DNA of 24,543 nt from Atopostipes sp964624875 (lineage in GTDB: Bacteria; Bacillota; Bacilli; Lactobacillales; Carnobacteriaceae_A), in NCBI GenBank assembly GCA_964624875.1, contig CAZUZA010000018.1, positions 1 to 24,543 of the forward strand. The letters run 5' to 3'. Position numbers and translations under genes: made by a program. This document shows positions 15,202 to 20,866 of the stretch, piece after piece. Within the stretch, counting starts at the first letter, position 1, and each line of letters opens with the position of its first letter. The notes below the pieces were generated by a model. It saw nothing but the letters and a program-made list of their open reading frames with translations, did not search any database and was not told the DNA's origin.

Positions 15202-16368
15202 ATGAAGAAAAAATTGTTCTCGACACTTGGTTTTGTATTTATACTATTGTCTTTTGTCTTAGTTGGTTGTGGTACGGATAATGCTCAAATATCGAATGAA
15301 ATCGATGCAGCTCAAGGAGAAGCGTTAACCGACTCAGGAATTCTAATCTTAAAGGTTAACCCAGAAATTGCTATTATTTATAACGCAGATGGAATAGTTA
15401 CAGAAGTAGTTGGACGTAATGATGACGGCCAAGAAGTTGTCGATACGTATTCAGACTATATTGGGAAAGATAGTGGTTTAGTCTTAGAAGATTTAATTCG
15501 CTTAATCGGAGAAGCTGGTTACTTTGTTGAAGAAATTGAAGGCGAAGCTAAACAAATCATTATTGAAATTGAGCCTGGATCCATTCTTCCACAAACGGAC
15601 TTCTTAGAGCAAATGACTTTAAATATTCAAAATGCCGTCAATGAATTAAATGTCCCATCGGAAGTTGTTGCAGACAATGGTTTGCTTTCTTTAGAAGCTG
15701 CTAAAGAAATTGCAATACTAGATGCCAAAGTTGCTATGACTGAAGCGGTATTTGATGATCGCGAGCTAGATGAAGACGATGACGTGCTTGTTTGGGAACT
15801 TGAATTTAAAGCAAATGGCTATGAGTATGAATATGATATTGATGCTTTAACAGGAATCATTTTGAACAAGGAAAAAGAGAAACAGTCGGATAGAGATGAC
15901 TCTTCACACGATGCAACGACTGACGATAACTCGCCGTATGATGACACAAATTATGACGACAGTGGCTATGATGATTCGGCATATGGAAAGACACATTCGC
16001 CAGCACCAAAACTAGTTGCGCCAGCACCAAAACCAGTGGCGCCAGCACCAAANNNNNNNNNNNNNNNNNNNNNNNNNNNNNNNNNNNNNNNNNNNNNNNN
16101 NNNNNNNNNNNNNNNNNNNNNNNNNNNNNNNNNNNNNNNNNNNNNNNNNNNNGCGCCAGCACCAAAACCAGTGGCGCCAGCACCAAAGCCAGCAGCTCCA
16201 GCACCAAAACCAGTGGTCCCAGCACCAAAGCCAGCAGCTCCAGCACCAAAGCCAGTAGTACCAGCACCAAAACCGGCAGCACCAAAGTCTTATGATGATT
16301 CAGATTATAGTGATTACTCAGATTATTCCGACTACTCCGACTATTCTGATTACTCTGATTATGACTAG
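15202..16368 (+). CDS. Lipoprotein with RsgI-like middle domain, PepSY-like domain, Pro-rich repeats and Tyr-Asp tail
   Basis: At least 388 residues including the gap. A lipoprotein signal (MKKKLF, hydrophobic stretch, lipobox LVGC with Cys23) anchors it outside the membrane. Residues about 46-150 are homologous to the extracellular domain of the RsgI-like protein at 14139: VNPEIAIIYNADGIVTEVVG against INPEVEMVLNRNGEVLEVKG, then an AGYFVE/MGFLAE helix. Residues about 162-224 look like a PepSY domain (LSLEAAKEIA, then YEYEYDIDALTGIILNKE). An acidic Tyr-rich linker (228-262) is followed by 7-residue repeats KPVAPAP (267 to about 362, interrupted by 100 N) and a tail of seven SDY units. ATG 15202 has AAAAGGAG about 9 bases upstream. 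The Pro repeats could span the wall; the role of the tail is unknown. Frame is kept across the gap only by chance of gap size. Confidence 0.8.
   Translation: MKKKLFSTLGFVFILLSFVLVGCGTDNAQISNEIDAAQGEALTDSGILILKVNPEIAIIYNADGIVTEVVGRNDDGQEVVDTYSDYIGKDSGLVLEDLIRLIGEAGYFVEEIEGEAKQIIIEIEPGSILPQTDFLEQMTLNIQNAVNELNVPSEVVADNGLLSLEAAKEIAILDAKVAMTEAVFDDRELDEDDDVLVWELEFKANGYEYEYDIDALTGIILNKEKEKQSDRDDSSHDATTDDNSPYDDTNYDDSGYDDSAYGKTHSPAPKLVAPAPKPVAPAPXXXXXXXXXXXXXXXXXXXXXXXXXXXXXXXXXXAPAPKPVAPAPKPAAPAPKPVVPAPKPAAPAPKPVVPAPKPAAPKSYDDSDYSDYSDYSDYSDYSDYSDYD
16006..16290 (+). repeat. 21-bp tandem repeats encoding PAPKPVA units
   Basis: The unit CCAGCACCAAAACCAGTGGC plus one G recurs with small changes on both sides of the N run. 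After the gap the units alternate between KPVAPAP/KPVVPAP and KPAAPAP, a 42-bp higher-order pattern. The repeat is the likely reason the assembly broke here, and the copy number is unknown. Confidence 0.9.
16053..16152. other. Assembly gap (100 N) inside the repeat tract
   Basis: Exactly 100 undetermined bases within the 21-bp tandem repeats; 100 is not a multiple of 21, so the true length differs. Confidence 0.99.
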
Positions 16369-16411
16369 AAGCTTCTCGCAATGAAAATCCTAAAGAATAA
16401 TCGTTTCTAGA

Positions 16412-16459
16412 GAAATAGTGTTAATCTTACTCTAAAAGATTATCCTCACACACTATTTC
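16412..16459 (+). other. Two-tier hairpin in the lipoprotein 3' untranslated region
   Basis: Outer arms GAAATAGTGT (16412-16421) and ACACTATTTC (16450-16459) are perfect over 10 bp. Directly inside, TAATCTT (16422-16428) pairs with AAGATTA (16436-16442), leaving a 7-base bulge on one side. It has no T-run of its own and sits just before the terminator at 16469, so it is more likely an mRNA-end structure or part of a small RNA than a terminator. Confidence 0.55.
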
Positions 16460-16468
16460 AATTAATGA

Positions 16469-16508
16469 ACCAACAACCTATCCTCGGGTTGTTGGTTTTG
16501 TTTTTGTT
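16469..16508 (+). terminator. Intrinsic terminator of the lipoprotein gene
   Basis: Perfect arms ACCAACAACC (16469-16478) and GGTTGTTGGT (16487-16496), loop of 8, then TTTGTTTTTG. Confidence 0.9.
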
Positions 16509-16514
16509 TCAGAA

Positions 16515-16545
16515 AAGAAAAAACAGCAGTCGTTTGCAGACTGCT
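16515..16545 (-). terminator. Intrinsic terminator of the DUF456 gene
   Basis: On the minus strand, arms AGCAGTC (16545-16539) and GACTGCT (16531-16525) with a 7-base loop, followed by GTTTTTTCTTTTC. It directly follows the minus-strand stop codon at 16563. Confidence 0.85.
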
Positions 16546-16562
16546 ATTTCCAATGCTATTCA

Positions 16563-17045
16563 TTAAAACCAAATCGTAATGAAGAACCATATAATCATAG
16601 CTGCTTGTAAGGCACCTTGAGCTAAGCGACCCGTTAAGAAACCGACAACGGAGCCGACGGATGACTTTAATGCAAGTTGCACCGATTGACCTTGTGCTAA
16701 TTCAATCAGTAAAACAATGATAAAGGGTAGAATAATAATACCAAATGGCGGCAAGACAAAAGAGCCAACGATGACACCAAGTGCTGCGCCTCTTTCACCA
16801 GACTTCGAACCACCAAATCGTTTCACCGAAAAAGAACTGGCATAAAGATCAGATACGGTCAAGATGACGGTCAGTATAATCATCATTATCCAGAAAAAAG
16901 CTGTTAACTCGTTTCCGTTTACTAGGAAGTGATAAATTAAAAAGCCACCCCAAACAGCCGTTACGCTAGGAAGTACTGGGTATACTAACGCGACAAAACT
17001 CAAGAAAAACAAACCTAAAATAACAATCCAGAGAATAAAATCCAT
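16563..17045 (-). CDS. DUF456 domain membrane protein
   Basis: A 160-residue protein with about four to five hydrophobic segments. VYPVLPSVTAVWGGFLIYHF near the N-terminus, the KRFGGSKSGERGAALG turn (about 74-89) and the Gly-rich VGSFVLPPFGIIILPF segment are the DUF456 pattern. The function of the family is unknown. Some glycine-zipper-like spacing is visible, but I draw no mechanism from it. ATG 17045 has AAAGGAG about 9-10 bases upstream. It has its own promoter (17088-17116) and terminator, so it is a single-gene unit transcribed toward the RsgI-like lipoprotein. Confidence 0.88.
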   Translation of the reverse strand: MDFILWIVILGLFFLSFVALVYPVLPSVTAVWGGFLIYHFLVNGNELTAFFWIMMIILTVILTVSDLYASSFSVKRFGGSKSGERGAALGVIVGSFVLPPFGIIILPFIIVLLIELAQGQSVQLALKSSVGSVVGFLTGRLAQGALQAAMIIWFFITIWF

Positions 17046-17087
17046 TCATACCATCTCCTTTAAATTCGGGATTTATCTTATACTATC

Positions 17088-17116
17088 ATTATATGAGGTC
17101 TGCTGTCATAGGTCTA
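17088..17116 (-). promoter_or_regulatory. Promoter of the DUF456 gene
   Basis: On the minus strand: -35 TAGACC (17116-17111), 17-base spacer, -10 TATAAT (17093-17088), about 43 bases before the start codon. Confidence 0.6.
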
Positions 17117-17133
17117 AGGTATTAACTTTTCAA

Positions 17134-17162
17134 CAAAAAAGAGGCCAGATTTTGATCTGACC
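17134..17162 (-). terminator. Intrinsic terminator of the YtrA-type ABC operon
   Basis: On the minus strand, GGTCAGAT (17162-17155) pairs with ATCTGGCC (17150-17143) around a 4-base loop with one G-U pair, followed by CTCTTTTTTG. Confidence 0.85.
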
Positions 17163-17174
17163 CCTGACAACGTA

Positions 17175-18377
17175 TTATTTGTAATTCGATAGCAACCCAA
17201 TAGACTCAATTGATGCTTCGTTTGAGAATCGATAATTTTCTAAATCATAATTAACTTTAGCGTATAGTAATTCTTCACCTGTCTCAATATCAAAGATAAA
17301 TAAATGGGAAGGCTTAATTGTTTGTGAACCCAGGTCGTCATAATCTAAGAATTCACTTTTGGCAAAGTAAAACTTATTGTCAGATACCATAGGAACAGAA
17401 ACGAAATAATCATCTTGTGAGATTGTTGCTGAATCTTCAGAAGTGACAATCGTTGTTTCTTTCACCGCTTCAAAAGTGTTTTCATCATGTTGTGTTAAGG
17501 TCATTTCATCATTTGTAATGTCATATGAGTAAAGAACACCTTCATCACTTACAAATAGATTGTCAACCATTGGTCCATCAATCGGCTCAAAAGAGTTGTT
17601 TTCAAAATTGAACAGATGCATTAGCGTTTGTCCTTCAGTTACGTAATTGTTCTCTTCTACACTTAAGAGATTCAGACGCTGATTTTTATAGACCCATGAG
17701 TAATCGTGTGGGTAGTAAGCTCCTACAAATTCATGAATAATTTCTTCTGATACAACCTTTGTTTCAACATTGTACTCTAATATAGAAAGGTGACTCGTAA
17801 AGCCATCCGCTGAGTTTTCCCAACTATATGTGTTCAATAGAAATTTAAGTTTAGGATATTCCTGATACATTCCCATAAATTCCACGACACTTCCAGTAGG
17901 GAAATTTGATCGAGAAATCACTTCTTCTTTTACAGTATTTGTGTTCTTATCTAATATTTTGACATTTAATTTATCCAAGTTAGGACTGTATTGATGACCA
18001 AGCTTGAACTGAGCTGAAATGAGGTAGTCATCACTTGTTAATAAACCTTTTGTATACGTTGAATAATCAAAAATAAAATCGTTCGCAAAATCTGGGTACG
18101 TTGCTTGTAGAGTAGCTGTGTGTATATCATCAGCAAGATCTAATTTTTCTAAATAAGGCGTCTCTTCATAGATGGATACGCCATCTTTTGTATATAAGAA
18201 ACTACTGTAGGTATAAAGATAACCACCTATGATTAAATCATCTAACAATGCTTCGTCTCCAGCTTCGACAGTTAATTGGACCATCTGATCTTGGTCAATT
18301 GTTGGAATCGTGACAAAATATAGAATCATACCGATAAGACCAATAACGGAACTAATAAGTAAGTTTTTATAACGCAT
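17175..18377 (-). CDS. Membrane-anchored extracellular protein of the ABC operon, unrecognised
   Basis: A 400-residue protein with one N-terminal hydrophobic helix (about 7-26; no lipobox), so anchored with the bulk outside. The rest is acidic and beta-rich, with repeated strands of the type HLSILEYNVETKVVSEE, LMHLFNFENNSFEP and HLFIFDIETGEELLYAK. This is the rhythm of a beta-propeller-like fold that reports a value followed by a D/N-x-x-T-x-E turn. I recognise no catalytic motif. ATG 18377 has AAAGGAGGG upstream. It is the last of four genes (regulator, ATPase, permease, this protein) spaced by 2-18 bases, so it is probably an accessory or sensing subunit of that transporter. Comparable uncharacterised proteins are expected beside YtrBC-type transporters in other Lactobacillales. 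Confidence 0.75.
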   Translation of the reverse strand: MRYKNLLISSVIGLIGMILYFVTIPTIDQDQMVQLTVEAGDEALLDDLIIGGYLYTYSSFLYTKDGVSIYEETPYLEKLDLADDIHTATLQATYPDFANDFIFDYSTYTKGLLTSDDYLISAQFKLGHQYSPNLDKLNVKILDKNTNTVKEEVISRSNFPTGSVVEFMGMYQEYPKLKFLLNTYSWENSADGFTSHLSILEYNVETKVVSEEIIHEFVGAYYPHDYSWVYKNQRLNLLSVEENNYVTEGQTLMHLFNFENNSFEPIDGPMVDNLFVSDEGVLYSYDITNDEMTLTQHDENTFEAVKETTIVTSEDSATISQDDYFVSVPMVSDNKFYFAKSEFLDYDDLGSQTIKPSHLFIFDIETGEELLYAKVNYDLENYRFSNEASIESIGLLSNYK

Positions 18378-18391
18378 AGATTTTCCCTCCT

Positions 18392-19216
18392 TTAAACCTT
18401 AATTTTATGTTTCAATAAATAGCGACTAATAAGCGTGCCTAATGTGATCATCACAAAAAGATAGGCGATTGTCGCAAAGTAAGCTTGGCTAGGTGTAATG
18501 ATTACTGGTAGAACGTCTGTACGATTAATAACACTTACGATTGAATAGGCAATAAAGAAAGCTGCGAAATAAAAGACACCTGCGATTAAGCCTTTGAGAT
18601 TGAAGCTTCTCTCCATTAAGATGGCTGCAAATAACGTAATTAAAGCCGCGAATGCAAAGCCGTAAACACCAATAAATTCATACCCTGATTCAGGGAACAA
18701 TATATGCTGGAATAAATCATAAGCTGGTTGAATATTATGAATCATCACGGCATGATAACGCTCTGCCTCAACCATTCGTTCGGATACAAACAAGACAATA
18801 GCGTACATTCCAAATTGGAAAGCTAGCGATAAAAAGCCACCCACTAAAAATGTTAATGCTTTTGTTAAGAAAATATAAATTCGTTCAACAGGTAACATGA
18901 GCAAGCGATAAATAAAGGCATTTTTACCTAACCACTCTCGGTACCATATAAAGAAACTATAAAAAACAAAAACGAGGACGATCCCCATAATTGAAGTACT
19001 AAAAATCATGCTTTCTGTAATGCGATGTGCCGAAAATATAGGTAATGATTGACTGTCCATTCCTTGAGCAATTGCTAGTTGCACATCATTGTTAAAACGG
19101 ATAATGTTTGAGAACGTTGAGTAAAGCTGCGCCACTGCAACGATTAAAAATGTCGGCAGTAGAAACTTCAGGAAACGTCCCATTTCAAAATCAAATAGTC
19201 GAATAAATTTTTTCAT
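18392..19216 (-). CDS. ABC transporter permease of YtrA-type operon
   Basis: A 274-residue integral membrane protein with about six hydrophobic segments (about 15-32, 72-92, 110-150, 178-200, 208-232 and 245-265), a cytoplasmic start (MKKFIRLFDFEMGRF) and a positively charged end. The fold resembles ABC-2-type permeases. It lies 18 bases downstream of the ATPase and 14 bases upstream of the extracellular protein gene. By position it corresponds to YtrC/YtrD in the Bacillus ytr operon, which responds to cell-wall antibiotics. Substrate is unknown. No split or frameshift is seen. Confidence 0.8.
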   Translation of the reverse strand: MKKFIRLFDFEMGRFLKFLLPTFLIVAVAQLYSTFSNIIRFNNDVQLAIAQGMDSQSLPIFSAHRITESMIFSTSIMGIVLVFVFYSFFIWYREWLGKNAFIYRLLMLPVERIYIFLTKALTFLVGGFLSLAFQFGMYAIVLFVSERMVEAERYHAVMIHNIQPAYDLFQHILFPESGYEFIGVYGFAFAALITLFAAILMERSFNLKGLIAGVFYFAAFFIAYSIVSVINRTDVLPVIITPSQAYFATIAYLFVMITLGTLISRYLLKHKIKV

Positions 19217-19234
19217 CTTATAACCTCTCCCCTT

Positions 19235-19969
19235 CTACCGATCATTTCTAAGTGGTAAGCCTGCTTCAATCTCTGTTGCGTAAGGCATGTAAATGTCACG
19301 CATGACATCAACGATCGACTTACCTTCTTCTTCACGAACTTCTTCAACATCAAATTCACGTAAAATGACACCATCGTCCATGATAATGACGCGATCCACT
19401 AAAAATTCAATCTCGTGAATTTCGTGTGTAGTAATTAAAACCCCTTTATCTTGTACTAGATAAGACGTAAAGATTTCAGCAATTTGTTCTCTCGTGAAAA
19501 TGTCAATTCCTGAAAAAGGCTCATCCATTAAGACATAATCTACATCAAGAGAAAGTCCTAACAATAAGTTTACTTTTGCTACATTCCCTTTAGAAAGAGT
19601 ATTGATGCGATCTTCTTCATTTAAACGGAAGAACTTCAGAATTTCTTGGGCACGCGTTTCATTCCACGTGTCATAAAAATCGGCCATAAAATCCATTGCC
19701 TGACGAACTTTCATACCCGGTAACATAATCGCAGCATCAGGAATGAAAGATACTTTTTCATACATGTTCGCCGATTGTTCCTCACCATCAATCAGAATCT
19801 TTCCTTTTGTAACAGGCAGTAAATTCATAATATGGTTTAAAATAGTTGTTTTACCCGCACCGTTAATTCCGATTAAACTCGATATTTTTCCTTTTGGAAA
19901 CGTAAAGTTAATACCGTTTAATACCTTTTTACGGCCATAATATTTATGGACATCAATGACTTCAATCAT
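19235..19969 (-). CDS. ABC transporter ATP-binding protein (YtrB-like)
   Basis: A 244-residue nucleotide-binding subunit. Walker A is GINGAGKTT (34-42), Walker B VLMDEP (146-151, Glu150) and the switch His182 lies in TTHEIHE. Two departures from the consensus are visible: the signature is LSKGN (125-129) instead of LSGGQ, and the Q-loop reads SFIPDAA with Asp in place of Gln. Both occur in YtrB-like ATPases that pair with GntR regulators, so they are probably functional. The start codon is 2 bases after the regulator stop codon, and its AAAGGAG site lies inside the end of the regulator gene, which implies translational coupling. Confidence 0.9.
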   Translation of the reverse strand: MIEVIDVHKYYGRKKVLNGINFTFPKGKISSLIGINGAGKTTILNHIMNLLPVTKGKILIDGEEQSANMYEKVSFIPDAAIMLPGMKVRQAMDFMADFYDTWNETRAQEILKFFRLNEEDRINTLSKGNVAKVNLLLGLSLDVDYVLMDEPFSGIDIFTREQIAEIFTSYLVQDKGVLITTHEIHEIEFLVDRVIIMDDGVILREFDVEEVREEEGKSIVDVMRDIYMPYATEIEAGLPLRNDR

Positions 19970-19971
19970 TT

Positions 19972-20361
19972 CTAATCCGCTCCTTTTTTCTGGTTTTGTC
20001 TCTCGATTTCATCGAAAAGTAATTTCGTTACTTCCTCATATGTGATGTCGATTGTTTGAATCGATGCCACAAATTCCTTCACAGCTGATCCCACAAACGC
20101 CTTTTTAATGGTACGAATGACTTCAGGATTTTTGGTGATATTACTCGGGCGATTCGGCTCTGTATAAATCCAGCCCATCTCTTCCATTTCACTAAATGCA
20201 CGTTGAACCGTATTCGGGTTAATCCCTAATTTACGAGCAATCTCTCTACGAGAAGGCAGTTCTTCGTCTAGCGAAAGTTGATTACTTATTAGCATTTTGC
20301 GAAAATGATCAATGACCTGTAGATAAATCGGATCACGCTTATTAAATTGAACATTCGCCAT
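19972..20361 (-). CDS. GntR-family regulator, YtrA subfamily
   Basis: A 129-residue DNA-binding protein. The winged helix-turn-helix occupies about 10-75, with DPIYLQVIDHFRKMLISN, LPSRREIARKLGINPNTVQR (recognition helix) and EEMGWIYTE. A short C-terminal helical tail serves for dimerisation instead of an effector domain, which defines the YtrA type. It heads the four-gene ABC operon and almost certainly represses it: the promoter upstream overlaps an AGTGTA-N12-TACACT palindrome of the kind such regulators bind, and a second copy lies nearer the gene. ATG 20361 is chosen over GTG 20370, because AAGGAG is 8 bases before the ATG and overlaps the GTG. Confidence 0.92.
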   Translation of the reverse strand: MANVQFNKRDPIYLQVIDHFRKMLISNQLSLDEELPSRREIARKLGINPNTVQRAFSEMEEMGWIYTEPNRPSNITKNPEVIRTIKKAFVGSAVKEFVASIQTIDITYEEVTKLLFDEIERQNQKKGAD

Positions 20362-20396
20362 TTCCTTCACTCCTTAAGCTCTTATCTTTGGGACTA

Positions 20397-20420
20397 AGTG
20401 TATTAAGTGGTTAGTACACC
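20397..20420. promoter_or_regulatory. GntR/YtrA operator, proximal copy
   Basis: AGTGTA (20397-20402), 12 bases, TACACC (20415-20420), with outer CTA/TAG symmetry. It has the same half-sites and spacing as the promoter-overlapping copy at 20454, and lies in the leader of the regulator gene. Confidence 0.65.
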
Positions 20421-20453
20421 TAGCGCAAAAAAATACAGCAATTTCTTATTTCG

Positions 20454-20477
20454 AGTGTATTGTATCCTTAATACACT
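20454..20477. promoter_or_regulatory. GntR/YtrA operator overlapping the promoter
   Basis: Perfect 8-bp arms AGTGTATT (20454-20461) and AATACACT (20470-20477), with an 8-base centre. It covers the whole -10 and most of the spacer of the operon promoter, so bound regulator would block RNA polymerase. Confidence 0.8.
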
Positions 20478-20487
20478 ACCGTGTCAA
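20459..20487 (-). promoter_or_regulatory. Promoter of the YtrA-type ABC operon
   Basis: On the minus strand: consensus -35 TTGACA (20487-20482), 17-base spacer, -10 TACAAT (20464-20459). This is the best-matching vegetative promoter in the window; its strength fits a gene set that needs a repressor. Confidence 0.88.
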
Positions 20488-20534
20488 CAACTTCTATTTT
20501 GAAAGGACTAAATAATCTTCTGATAGGGAGGAAA

Positions 20535-20691
20535 GTGTACCAGAATAAGGCTCATATAGGGAATAGTACTCATTAAAAAAACGCATGAATCATTTACGTT
20601 GAACCAAACTGTTCCAAATGCGACAGTAGCTAAAAATGTTCTAGATGATTTCATAGAAGCAAATGGCAGTTTTTGGCCAACACTAAAATAA
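20535..20691 (+). pseudogene. Possible gene remnant, unrecognised
   Basis: GGGAGGAAA precedes GTG 20535, which opens 13 codons (VYQNKAHIGNSTH) before a stop. A second frame, open from 20560, then reads SFTLNQTVPNATVAKNVLDD and continues to a stop at 20689-20691. The second frame looks protein-like (FIEANGSFWPTLK end) but lacks a start codon, and a terminator follows at 20711. This looks like the two ends of a gene joined by deletion and frameshift. I do not recognise the family. The stretch is short, so chance is possible. Confidence 0.35.
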
Positions 20692-20710
20692 AAGAATAGG
20701 GTTAAATCAA

Positions 20711-20746
20711 GGGGCTGGAGGCATTATTTCTAGCCTCTTTTTGTTT
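20711..20746 (+). terminator. Intrinsic terminator after the gene remnant
   Basis: GAGGC (20718-20722) and GCCTC (20733-20737), with an alternative longer pairing GGGGCT/AGCCTC, then TTTTTGTTTT. Plus-strand orientation means it served a plus-strand gene that is no longer intact. Confidence 0.65.
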
Positions 20747-20765
20747 TCGGTTTTCTTTACAATAA

Positions 20766-20797
20766 AATCCAGCTAATGTATCATAAATAGCTGATTA
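20766..20797. promoter_or_regulatory. Dyad overlapping the -35 of the wall-ligase operon
   Basis: AATC-C-AGCTA (20766-20775) and TAGCTGATT (20788-20796) form a 9-bp inverted repeat with one extra base and a 12-base centre. The right arm covers the poor -35 (CTGATT, 20791-20796). The half-site resembles that of the array at 14859, but the centre is longer. Confidence 0.4.
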
Positions 20798-20819
20798 TAG
20801 GATGGTTTTCAAGTATAAT
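20791..20819 (+). promoter_or_regulatory. Promoter of the peptidoglycan ligase operon
   Basis: -10 TATAAT (20814-20819) is consensus, with CTGATT (20791-20796) 17 bases upstream as a weak -35. The start point would be about 40 bases before the first gene. Confidence 0.55.
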
Positions 20820-20866
20820 ATGAAAGATACCAGTGTTTAGACTAAATTAATTAAAAGAGGGATTAC

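Noticed and set aside
15857..16381. Minus-strand ORF across the Pro-rich tract (Leu/Val-rich product)
   Set aside because: It is the antisense of the 21-bp repeats, which stays open because the repeat lacks stop codons in several frames. It has no ribosome site and the plus-strand frame has a signal peptide and domains.
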